Shown here piece by piece: positions 25,911 to 33,573 of a stretch of 64,000 nt of DNA. The DNA lies in NCBI RefSeq assembly GCF_004339085.1, contig NZ_SMFX01000001.1, positions 1,361,542 through 1,425,541 of the forward strand, read 5' to 3'. A program made the translations under genes and the position numbers. Under the pieces are notes generated by a model. It did no database searches, had not been told where the DNA came from, and saw only the letters and a list, made by a program, of their open reading frames with translations. The stretch's first letter is position 1. Every line of letters starts with the position of its first letter. The DNA comes from Thiogranum longum. Its GTDB lineage: Bacteria; Pseudomonadota; Gammaproteobacteria; DSM-19610.

Positions 25911-26567
25911 ATGGTATCTGAAATTCGAATTTTACTGGTCGATCACCAGTCACTGGTTCGCAGCGGTATACAGCGACTGCTCGAGGATGATCCACAGTTT
26001 AGCGTTGTTGGTGAGGCCTCCACGGGGGAGGAGGCGGTAGAACTTGCGCGTAGTGTAAAACCGGATGTTGTTTTAATGGATGTACAGATTCCTGGCATTG
26101 GCGGAATGGAAGCCACACGTCGGATTTGCCGCGTCTGCCCCGACACCGGTGTGGTGGTGGTTACCGTCGATGTCAGTGACCCTTTCCCTGCACAGCTGCT
26201 TGAAGCGGGAGCGTCAGGCTACCTGACCAAACACTGCGATGTCGATGAAATCACCGATGCGATTCGCGCGGTCGCGCGCGGAGAGCGCTATATCAGCGCA
26301 GACATTGCCCGCGAAATGGCCTTGTCCATGTTACCCGGCAAGGAACAATCACCGTTTGACCGGCTGTCACAACGGGAGATGCAGGTCATGCTGATGGTGG
26401 CGCAAGGGCAGAGCGTGCACCACATATCAGACCTGTTGTGCCTGAGCCCGAAAACCGTCAGTACCTACCGCTACCGCCTGTACGACAAGCTGGGTGTCGA
26501 TAATGATGTCGAGCTGACGCATATGGCCATCCGTCACGGTATTGTGACCTGCGCGGCGCCGACCTGA
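25911..26567 (+). CDS. GacA/UvrY-type response regulator
   Basis: NarL/LuxR-type two-component regulator of 218 residues. Receiver domain residues 4-120: the phosphoacceptor Asp is in VVLMDVQIPG at about residue 58, and the conserved Lys in GYLTKHC. The N-terminal acidic pair is reduced to one Asp (LLVDHQSLV). The output domain is a LuxR helix-turn-helix (SPFDRLSQREMQVMLMVAQG, then HISDLLCLSPKTVSTYRYRL). The sequence SPFDRLSQREMQVML and VELTHMAIRHG closely match UvrY/GacA. In other species GacA drives the Csr/Rsm small RNAs. It is the first gene of a cluster with uvrC as in E. coli. Confidence 0.9.
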   Translation: MVSEIRILLVDHQSLVRSGIQRLLEDDPQFSVVGEASTGEEAVELARSVKPDVVLMDVQIPGIGGMEATRRICRVCPDTGVVVVTVDVSDPFPAQLLEAGASGYLTKHCDVDEITDAIRAVARGERYISADIAREMALSMLPGKEQSPFDRLSQREMQVMLMVAQGQSVHHISDLLCLSPKTVSTYRYRLYDKLGVDNDVELTHMAIRHGIVTCAAPT

Positions 26568-26669
26568 AGGAAAGCATCGCCTGATTTGTAAGAAAATGGC
26601 GTATTTTTCTTAAGGAGCGACCCTGCCAGTCGTTAAACCACAACAGGTTCATAAAAAGGTTGTGGTGCG

Positions 26670-27356
26670 ATGGCAGTGTTGCGCCCTTTTACAAGGGCAG
26701 AAGACAATCCGGTGGATGTGTTGCTGGTCGACTCGCGTCGGCTCGTGCGACAGAGTATCCAGCGCCTGTTGTCGGACTCCGACTTCCTTGCTGTAACGGG
26801 CGAAGCCTCCAGTTGTGACGAGGCCATTCGACTGGCACGTACCTGCCAACCACATATTGTTATTCTGAACCTGCAGGGCGCGAGTGTTGATGTGCTGGAT
26901 GGCGCGCGCAAGCTGGGCCGCCAGTTCCCCGAGATCCGTGTGCTGGTACTGGCCGAGGAGACGGATATCATTATCCAGGAGCGCCTGCTACAGGCCGGAG
27001 TGGCAGGTTGTATCAGCAGCAGTTGTTCACTGGAAGAGCTGATCTCGGCCATTGATACTATATTGGCCGGTGAGCGATACCTGAGTGATGCGCTTGCGCA
27101 AAAGCTGGCGGAACGTCGTTTACCCGATCAGTCGGGGTCACCGTTTGATTCACTGACGCACCGCGAAATGCAGATTCTGCTACTGGTTGTCGAGGGCAAG
27201 AATACACGCAGCATCGCACGGGCACTTTGCCTGACCCAGAAGACCGTAAATGGTTACCGTCACCGTCTGCTGGGAAAACTGGGTGCTGACACGGAAGTGG
27301 CATTGACGCACCTGGCGATACGGGAAGGGCTGATTCGCGTCACTCAAATCGGTTAG
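26670..27356 (+). CDS. GacA-like regulator with pseudo-receiver domain
   Basis: Second, tandem paralogue of 228 residues. The receiver fold is present, but the phosphoacceptor Asp is replaced by Asn (IVILNLQGA), the acidic pair is VDSRR and the Lys position reads ISSSCS, so normal phosphorylation is not possible. The output helix-turn-helix is intact (SLTHREMQILLLVVEGKNTR, TQKTVNGYRHRL). The start at ATG 26670 is preceded by a small inverted repeat (CCACAAC at 26638 and GTTGTGG at 26659). It may modulate the neighbouring GacA-like protein by dimer formation or act constitutively. Confidence 0.85.
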   Translation: MAVLRPFTRAEDNPVDVLLVDSRRLVRQSIQRLLSDSDFLAVTGEASSCDEAIRLARTCQPHIVILNLQGASVDVLDGARKLGRQFPEIRVLVLAEETDIIIQERLLQAGVAGCISSSCSLEELISAIDTILAGERYLSDALAQKLAERRLPDQSGSPFDSLTHREMQILLLVVEGKNTRSIARALCLTQKTVNGYRHRLLGKLGADTEVALTHLAIREGLIRVTQIG

Positions 27357-27454
27357 AATTTCCAAAAACCTGAAACAGTTCCGTGATTTGCCGTTTTTCG
27401 GTGGTACTATCCTTGCATGGATGAAGCTAAACAATCTTCAGGACGGGGAAAACT

Positions 27455-28897
27455 ATGAGCGAGCCGACACGTATCCGTGCACCGGAATTGCCCGACAATC
27501 TGGACTGGTTCAATACCGACGAACCACTGACGCTTGCCAGTCAGCGGGGCAAGGTGGTGTTGCTCGATTTCTGGACCTACTGTTGCATCAACTGCATGCA
27601 CGTGCTGCCTGACCTGCTCTACCTGGAAAACAAATACCCGGACAGCCTGACCGTCATCGGCATGCATTCACCGAAGTTCGAGAACGAGCATGTTGGTGAG
27701 CAGGTACAGAAAGCCATCAACCGTCATCACATACGACATCCTGTGGCCAACGACCCGCGTTTCCAGATGTGGCGTGCCTATGGCATAAAGGCCTGGCCGT
27801 CGATTATTTTTATCGATCCGGAAGGTTACGTGGTGGGCATTCTCCGGGGTGAGGGACGTCGTCAGCAACTCGATGAGTTGATCCGCAAGCACCTGGATGC
27901 GGCAGAAGAGAAGGGCATACTGGCTACTTCACCCATGCCATCCGCGGTGCAGCCCGAGCCGGACACCATGCTCCAGTTCCCGGGCAAGGTGCTGGCAACG
28001 CGTAACAACCTTTATATTGCCGACAGCGGGCGGAATCGTATTCTTGAAACCTATCATGACGGCAAGGTGCGGCGCATTTTCGGTAGCGGAACGCCCGGCA
28101 TGCTGGACGGTAAGGAAACCGCGGCCATGTTCAGCAACCCGCAGGGCATGACGCTGGTGGGTGACTTCCTTTACATAGCCGATACCGATAACCATGCGAT
28201 TCGGCGCATTCACCTGAAATCCGGTGATGTCATGACGCTGGCCGGGGACGGCAAGCAGGGGCGCTATGTCGCTGACAGTTTCCGTGAGCCACTCGATGCA
28301 CAACTCAATTCTCCCTGGGACCTGACTTATTACGAGAGTACCCTGTATATCGCCATGGCCGGGCAGCACCAGATCTGGCGCATGAACCTGAATCACCTGG
28401 CGATCGAACGCTTTGCCGGTTCCGGTCGAGAGGATATTGTCGATGGCCCGGTTGAATCAGCCTGTTTTGCACAGCCATCCGGCATAACCGCACTGGAGAA
28501 CACACTTTATATTGCTGACTCCGAAACCTCTGCAATACGTGTCCTGCATATCGATCAGGGTACAGTCAGTACACTGGTCGGGAAGGGCTTGTTCGATTTT
28601 GGTGATCGTGATGGCGTGGGTCGGGAAGCGCGTTTGCAGCACCCTGTCGGTATAACCGTTGACCCCGAGCGCAATGCGTTATGGGTGGCAGACACCTTTA
28701 ATTCCAAAATCAAGCGTATCGATCTGCAGACCAATGAAGTCAGCAAGTTCAAATTCGGTGTTCCGCTGGATGAGCCCGGTGGCATGAGCCTGTTCCGGGA
28801 CAAGTTGTTTATCGCCAATACCAATGCCCACCAGATTGTCATGCTGGACCTGAGTACACGCATGGCCGAGGTGGTGAATGTGCGTGAAAGTGACTGA
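27455..28897 (+). CDS. Thioredoxin-like protein with NHL repeats
   Basis: Protein of 480 residues in two parts. Residues 10-150 form a thioredoxin/TlpA-like domain with WTYCCINCMHVLP (CxxC-type active site) and KAWPSIIFIDPEGYVVG. Residues 165-470 form an NHL-type beta-propeller with repeated LYIADTDNHAIRRI and LWVADTFNSKIKRI strands. This is the architecture of NHLRC2-like proteins. No signal peptide is seen, so it is cytoplasmic. The stop overlaps the start of the uracil-DNA glycosylase gene by about 20 bp, so the two are probably translated together. Redox role is inferred. Confidence 0.88.
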   Translation: MSEPTRIRAPELPDNLDWFNTDEPLTLASQRGKVVLLDFWTYCCINCMHVLPDLLYLENKYPDSLTVIGMHSPKFENEHVGEQVQKAINRHHIRHPVANDPRFQMWRAYGIKAWPSIIFIDPEGYVVGILRGEGRRQQLDELIRKHLDAAEEKGILATSPMPSAVQPEPDTMLQFPGKVLATRNNLYIADSGRNRILETYHDGKVRRIFGSGTPGMLDGKETAAMFSNPQGMTLVGDFLYIADTDNHAIRRIHLKSGDVMTLAGDGKQGRYVADSFREPLDAQLNSPWDLTYYESTLYIAMAGQHQIWRMNLNHLAIERFAGSGREDIVDGPVESACFAQPSGITALENTLYIADSETSAIRVLHIDQGTVSTLVGKGLFDFGDRDGVGREARLQHPVGITVDPERNALWVADTFNSKIKRIDLQTNEVSKFKFGVPLDEPGGMSLFRDKLFIANTNAHQIVMLDLSTRMAEVVNVRESD

Positions 28898-29525
28898 CGC
28901 CGCATTTGACCAGGATTGCCGGCGCTGTGATCGGCTGAGTGGTTTTTTGCAGGAAGTCTCGGAGCAGTACCCGGACTATTTTGCACGCCCGGTGCCACCG
29001 TTTGGTGATCCCCATGCTCAATTGCTGATCGTAGGGCTGGCCCCCGGTATGCACGGTGCCAATCGAACCGGTCGGCCATTTACCGGCGATCACGCCGGGA
29101 TACTCCTGTATCGAACATTGTATGAGTGTGGTTTCAGCAACCAGCCGGAATCAGTCTCTGCAGATGACGCGCTGGAACTGAAAAACTGTCGCATCACCAA
29201 CGCGGTGAAATGTCTTCCGCCACAGAACAAGCCGACAACGCAGGAAATCAGGCAGTGCAATGATTTCCTTCATACGGAATTGACCGCGATGCCCCCCGGC
29301 AGCGTTGTGCTGGCACTGGGCAAGATTGCCCACGATGCTGTTCTGCGCAGTCTCGGGCTGACCTTGTCAAAGCATCGTTTCGCACATGCGGCCGAACACG
29401 ACCTTGATCCTTTTGTATTACTGGACTCCTACCATTGCAGCCGTTACAACACCCAGACACGGCGACTCACCGATGACATGTTTCGTGCGGTTTTCCAGCG
29501 GGTGAAGACATTGCTGGAAAACTGA
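28878..29525 (+). CDS. Uracil-DNA glycosylase, family 5 (UDGb) type
   Basis: DNA repair enzyme of 215 residues that removes uracil from DNA. Motif A GLAPGMHGANRTGRPFTGD and motif C YHCSRYNTQTRRLT fit family 5 (UDGb), which lacks the usual catalytic Asp/Asn of other UDGs. Cysteines CRRC near the N-terminus and later NAVKCLPP and RQCNDF could hold the Fe-S cluster of this family. The start ATG 28878 overlaps the preceding gene; GTG 28884 is an alternative. Sits next to uvrC, so the cluster combines base and nucleotide excision repair. Confidence 0.88.
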   Translation: MCVKVTDAAFDQDCRRCDRLSGFLQEVSEQYPDYFARPVPPFGDPHAQLLIVGLAPGMHGANRTGRPFTGDHAGILLYRTLYECGFSNQPESVSADDALELKNCRITNAVKCLPPQNKPTTQEIRQCNDFLHTELTAMPPGSVVLALGKIAHDAVLRSLGLTLSKHRFAHAAEHDLDPFVLLDSYHCSRYNTQTRRLTDDMFRAVFQRVKTLLEN

Positions 29526-29549
29526 ACCTCACGTCAGGGTATCATCTGA

Positions 29550-31379
29550 ATGGAACACACGGATGTTGAAACGGCCTTTGATGCAGGCGATTTTCTCAAA
29601 ACACTGACGTCCCGTCCCGGTATCTACCGTATGTTTGATACACAGGGTCAGGTGCTGTATGTGGGTAAGGCGCGCAATCTCAAAAAGCGCGTTTCCAGCT
29701 ACTTTCGCTCCAGCGGACTGGCGCCAAAAACACGTGCGCTTATGAAGCAGATGGCGCGTGTAGAGGTGACAGTAACCTCGACTGAAGCCGAAGCCCTGCT
29801 GCTCGAAAACAACCTGATCAAATTACACAAGCCGCGTTACAACATTCTGCTCAGGGATGACAAGAGTTACCCTTACATCTATATAAGCACCGATGATGAA
29901 TATCCAGGGCTCACCTTTCACCGTGGTGCACGCAAGGGGAAGGGGCGCTACTTCGGTCCTTACCCCGGTTCCGGCGCCGTGCGCGAAAGCCTGCACCTGC
30001 TGCAGAAAATGTTTCGTGTCCGGCAGTGTGAAGACAGTTTTTTCAGTAATCGCAGCCGCCCCTGCCTGCAGTACCAGATCAAGCGTTGTACGGCACCCTG
30101 CGTTGGACTTGTTTCAGCCGAAGATTATGCGGAGGACGTTCGTCACACCATCCTGTTTCTGGAGGGGAAGAGCACCGTGTTGAATACCGAACTGGCGAAG
30201 AAAATGGAGGCGGCAGCGTCCCGCCTCGACTACGAGCAGGCGGCGGTGTTCCGCGACCAGATTGCGAGTCTCAGTCGTGTGCAGGAACGTCAGTATGTCA
30301 GTGGTGAATCCGGTGATATGGACATCGTTGCGGCGGCGGTATCCGCCGGACAGGCCTGTGTGCAGGTGTTTTTCGTACGTCACGGGGTGAACCTGGGTAA
30401 CAAGGTGTTCTTCCCGCGCACGCCACAGGACAGCAGTGAGCAGGAAGTGTTATCGGCATTTGTCGCCCAGTACTACCTTGAGCACCCGGTACCCGGGCGT
30501 ATCCTGCTCAGTGCCGAACTTGATGATGTGGCACTGCTGACAGAAGCCTTGAGTGAGCATGCAAAACACAGGGTTGAGCTTTCCTCGCGGATACGGGGTG
30601 AGCGTGCGCGCTGGCTGAAAATGGGAAAGGAAAATGCAGCGCAGGCGCTTACCGCCCGTCTTGGTAGTCAGGCGGGCATGCAGCAGCGTCTTCACCTGTT
30701 ACAGCAGATGCTCGATCTCGACGAGGTGCCGCGTCGTATCGAGTGTTTCGATATCAGTCACAGTCAGGGGGAGGGCACTGTGGCCTCCTGTGTAGTGTTT
30801 GACCAGGAAGGTCCGCGTAAATCCGATTACCGTCGCTTTAATATCAGCGATATCACGCCGGGTGATGATTATGCCGCGATGGAGCAGGCGCTGTTGCGTC
30901 GCTACACACGGCTGAAAAAAGAGGATGCACTACTGCCGGAACTGTTGCTGATCGACGGCGGCAAGGGTCAGGTCAGTTCTGCCCGGAAGGTCATGGAGGA
31001 ACTGCAAATCACCGAGATCCTTCTGGTCGGTGTCTCCAAGGGACCCGAGCGGCGTGCAGGCATGGAGATCCTGCATATACCTGGCCAGCAGCGCGAACTG
31101 GACCTGGCGCCGGATTCCCCGGCCCTGCACCTGGTGCAACAAATTCGCGACGAGGCTCATCGTTTTGCCATTACCGGGCACCGGCAACGGCGTGCAAAAG
31201 CGCGCAATGTTTCACCACTGGAGGGTATTCCCGGTGTGGGCCCGCGTCGTCGGCAGCAATTGCTGAAACACTTTGGCGGCATGCAGGAAGTGGCCCGCGC
31301 CGGCGTGGAGGACCTTGGCAAGGTCACTGGCATCAGTCGTGATCTCGCACAAAAAATCTATGATACTTTTCACGGATAG
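29550..31379 (+). CDS. uvrC: Excinuclease ABC subunit C
   Basis: Nucleotide excision repair nuclease of 609 residues that makes both incisions around a lesion bound by UvrB. N-terminal GIY-YIG domain (RPGIYRMFDTQGQVLYVGKA, residues 23-42), UvrB-binding UVR segment near residues 205-240, the RNase H-like C-terminal nuclease domain (IECFDISHSQGEGTVASCVV) and a helix-hairpin-helix end (IPGVGPRRRQQLLKHFGG). Length is standard. Followed 14 bp later by pgsA. Confidence 0.97.
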   Translation: MEHTDVETAFDAGDFLKTLTSRPGIYRMFDTQGQVLYVGKARNLKKRVSSYFRSSGLAPKTRALMKQMARVEVTVTSTEAEALLLENNLIKLHKPRYNILLRDDKSYPYIYISTDDEYPGLTFHRGARKGKGRYFGPYPGSGAVRESLHLLQKMFRVRQCEDSFFSNRSRPCLQYQIKRCTAPCVGLVSAEDYAEDVRHTILFLEGKSTVLNTELAKKMEAAASRLDYEQAAVFRDQIASLSRVQERQYVSGESGDMDIVAAAVSAGQACVQVFFVRHGVNLGNKVFFPRTPQDSSEQEVLSAFVAQYYLEHPVPGRILLSAELDDVALLTEALSEHAKHRVELSSRIRGERARWLKMGKENAAQALTARLGSQAGMQQRLHLLQQMLDLDEVPRRIECFDISHSQGEGTVASCVVFDQEGPRKSDYRRFNISDITPGDDYAAMEQALLRRYTRLKKEDALLPELLLIDGGKGQVSSARKVMEELQITEILLVGVSKGPERRAGMEILHIPGQQRELDLAPDSPALHLVQQIRDEAHRFAITGHRQRRAKARNVSPLEGIPGVGPRRRQQLLKHFGGMQEVARAGVEDLGKVTGISRDLAQKIYDTFHG

Positions 31380-31393
31380 GACACAATAAATAC

Positions 31394-31960
31394 ATGCTCT
31401 GGACCTTGCCGAACATACTGACCGTTTTTCGTATTGCGCTGATCCCGGTGCTGGTGCTGGTGTATTACCTGCCTTTTGCCTGGGTGAATGTGGCCGTGAC
31501 AGCCCTGTTCGGCCTGGCTGCCATTACTGACTGGTTCGACGGCTACTTTGCCCGCAAGCTCGGACTCGTATCACCGTTCGGCGCATTCCTCGACCCGGTG
31601 GCCGACAAGCTGATCGTTGCCGTGGTGCTGGTGCTGCTTGTGCAAAGCAATCCGGCCTGGTGGTTCGTGGTGCCGGCCGCCATTATTATCGGCCGTGAAA
31701 TTGCAGTATCCGCATTGCGTGAGTGGATGGCCGAAATCGGCGAACGCGCCCAGGTGGCCGTTTCCGTTATCGGCAAGATCAAGACGACAGTGCAGATGAT
31801 TGCCTTGTTATTACTGCTTTTTCATGATCCCCTCGGACCGTTGCCCACGCGGGAACTGGGCATCACCCTTCTGTACCTGGCAGCGATATTAACGCTCTGG
31901 TCGATGATGATTTACCTGAAAGCGGCCTGGCCGACACTGTCCGGGCAGCAAAAATCCTGA
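31394..31960 (+). CDS. pgsA: CDP-diacylglycerol-glycerol-3-phosphate 3-phosphatidyltransferase
   Basis: Integral membrane enzyme of 188 residues that makes phosphatidylglycerol phosphate from CDP-diacylglycerol and glycerol 3-phosphate. The CDP-alcohol phosphotransferase motif is TDWFDGYFARKLGLVSPFGA followed by FLDPVADK, containing the conserved Asp residues that bind the metals. About five membrane helices. The uvrC-pgsA order and the three tRNAs downstream are conserved in many gammaproteobacteria. Confidence 0.96.
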   Translation: MLWTLPNILTVFRIALIPVLVLVYYLPFAWVNVAVTALFGLAAITDWFDGYFARKLGLVSPFGAFLDPVADKLIVAVVLVLLVQSNPAWWFVVPAAIIIGREIAVSALREWMAEIGERAQVAVSVIGKIKTTVQMIALLLLLFHDPLGPLPTRELGITLLYLAAILTLWSMMIYLKAAWPTLSGQQKS

Positions 31961-32018
31961 ATTCTGGCCGGGAGTTGACACCAGCCGGTACATCCCTACA
32001 ATATGCGCCTCACTCGAC

Positions 32019-32094
32019 GCGGGAATAGCTCAGCTGGTAGAGCACAACCTTGCCAAGGTTGGGGTCGCGAGTTCGAATCTCGTTTCCCGCTCCA
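32019..32094 (+). tRNA. tRNA-Gly (anticodon GCC)
   Basis: 76-nt cloverleaf, acceptor GCGGGAA with TTCCCGC, anticodon loop UUGCCAA, encoded CCA at 32092-32094. First of three tRNAs behind pgsA. Confidence 0.97.
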
Positions 32095-32173
32095 AATTTT
32101 GTTTGTCCGTTAAATCGAACCTCGGCAGTCTCTCGATCGGGGTTTTTTAAACGCGGGCTTGCCCATGATCATA

Positions 32174-32247
32174 GGCTGAGTGGCAGAGTGGTTATGCAGC
32201 GGCCTGCAAAGCCGTGGACCTCGGTTCGACTCCGGGCTCAGCCTCCA
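32174..32247 (+). tRNA. tRNA-Cys (anticodon GCA)
   Basis: 74-nt cloverleaf, acceptor GGCTGAG with CTCAGCC, anticodon loop CUGCAAA, encoded CCA at 32245-32247. Confidence 0.97.
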
Positions 32248-32298
32248 AATCCTTTCGTTGGTCTTCCAACTTCTGTTCTGTACAATCCTTGCGAGTCT

Positions 32299-32385
32299 GC
32301 CCGGGTGGCGAAACTGGTAGACGCAAGGGACTTAAAATCCCTCGGTGGCAACACCGTGCCGGTTCGATTCCGGCCCCGGGCACCA
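32299..32385 (+). tRNA. tRNA-Leu (anticodon UAA)
   Basis: 87-nt class II tRNA with acceptor GCCCGGG and CCCGGGC, anticodon loop CUUAAAA (UAA), a long variable arm (CGGTGGCAACACCG) and encoded CCA at 32383-32385. Confidence 0.97.
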
Positions 32386-32664
32386 TTCCTCTTCCTGTCT
32401 TCTTCCTGAATTCATCAAATCATTATTAATGACTTCGACATTTCCAGTTCTGTCGAAGGTCGTTAACCTACTGTAATGATTAGTAAAATATATCTTCCGG
32501 TTAGTGAGGGTTGATACGGATTCGGAAATATTTACAAAAATAATCTTTGGCTGGCTTAGGTGGTGCGCGCCACCCCGGGCGATATAACATTAAGATATAT
32601 CTATTAAAAATATATAAAATGCGGTTAAAGCCCCATTCTGGTAACTGCTTGATGTACATAAGCT

Positions 32665-32681
32665 TGTCGAAAAACTTTACA
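32665..32681 (+). promoter_or_regulatory. TGTCG-N6-TTTACA box (copy 1)
   Basis: TGTCGAAAAACTTTACA. The same gapped motif occurs at 59403, 61926 and 62037, and with one change at 59327. It lies 52 bp upstream of a sigma-54-like element, a spacing typical of an enhancer-binding-protein site. Confidence 0.6.
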
Positions 32682-32732
32682 TAAATTTTATTCTTAAATT
32701 TAAATAGTAATAAATCCAGTAAGTTAGTAAAC

Positions 32733-32746
32733 GGCACAAATATTGC
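32733..32746 (+). promoter_or_regulatory. Sigma-54-like -24/-12 promoter
   Basis: GGCAC-N5-TTGC with the exact GG-N10-GC spacing (GG at 32733-32734, GC at 32745-32746). About 150 bp upstream of the secreted-protein gene at 32896. Confidence 0.65.
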
Positions 32747-32895
32747 CTTAATTTCTGCTGAAATAAATCAGTGATTTTTTGTACGGTATATTGGCTGGTA
32801 AGCCGCTGAAACTGGACTACCATGTCTACTGTGCTTCAAAGATCCATGTGGGAATTATCCGATAGATGGTTTACCCGATCTTTAAAGGAAGGCTG

Positions 32896-33333
32896 ATGAA
32901 TAACAGCTCGCATTTGACCGGTTTGAGACACACCCTGTTTTCTGGCATTTTGATTGTTTGTAACTTTATAACCCCTGCGGCATTTGCTGAAAACTCCCCG
33001 TCGGCGGGTAACACGGCTGGTGCAACGCCAGAGATCGATGAGACGGTCCAGTCTCCGCTAGTGGTTGTTCCGCTGGGCGAAGAAGATGCGGTGATAATGC
33101 AGGATGAGATTTCCTGGAATAATCCAATCATTTCAGCCGGGTTCTCACCATCCGATTTAAAATCTGGACAACACAAAATCATTGACGAATCATCGCAGGG
33201 GACAAGTCGCCATACTGAGAGCGATTTTACTGTGGTTACAGCGCAGCATGAATTTCGGCAAGTGCCGCATTCTGTGCTTTTGGCGTTGATTGCACTCATC
33301 GTGCTGATCCCGGTTTCACGACGTACTCACTAG
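32896..33333 (+). CDS. Secreted protein with PEP-CTERM-like C-terminal tail
   Basis: Unrecognised exported protein of 145 residues. Start at ATG 32896 with ribosome site AGGAAGG; the longer frame adds ten residues without a site. The signal peptide (SGILIVCNFITPAAFA) is followed by a low-complexity, acidic, Ser/Thr-rich body. The end (VPHSVLLALIALIVLIPVSR, then RTH) has a short proline motif, a hydrophobic helix and basic residues, the tripartite plan of exosortase substrates, although the motif is VPHS rather than PEP. No exosortase gene is in the window. Its promoter shows the sigma-54-like element described above. Confidence 0.6.
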   Translation: MNNSSHLTGLRHTLFSGILIVCNFITPAAFAENSPSAGNTAGATPEIDETVQSPLVVVPLGEEDAVIMQDEISWNNPIISAGFSPSDLKSGQHKIIDESSQGTSRHTESDFTVVTAQHEFRQVPHSVLLALIALIVLIPVSRRTH

Positions 33334-33573
33334 ACCAGACTTAACATTATCTTCCCGTATACCGTGCTTGTCAGCCAGGTAAGCGCGTCGTTATCTGGAA
33401 ATCAGAAGACGTGAATCTGCATAACGCAAGGTTTATACTTTGTATAAGGGCGAGAGTTAACCGGCGCGGAGGGTTGTCCGTGCCAGGTTGGCTATGAAAG
33501 CGTGAAAAATTCGAAATAACTAGGGAAGGTGTTAGTTTGGACGTTTGGGTGGTGACAAACAAAATGGAATGTC

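Larger units (their letters stand above)
32386..32895. other. AT-rich regulatory region before the exopolysaccharide locus
   Basis: No credible gene is seen in these 510 bp. It holds one exact TGTCG-N6-TTTACA box (32665-32681), one weaker box (32520-32536, ATTCG in place of TGTCG), a sigma-54-like element (32733-32746) and a leader of about 150 bp before the secreted-protein start at 32896. This is where the base composition changes from the housekeeping region to the surface polysaccharide locus. Confidence 0.6.

Noticed and set aside
32501..32737. A 78-codon minus-strand frame after the tRNA cluster
   Set aside because: AT-rich low-complexity composition, no homology that I can recognise, and it covers the TGTCG-N6-TTTACA boxes.
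33334..33573. A c-di-GMP (GEMM) riboswitch before the WecA-like gene
   Set aside because: I searched by eye for the conserved GEMM core and did not find the paired tetraloop and receptor segments.
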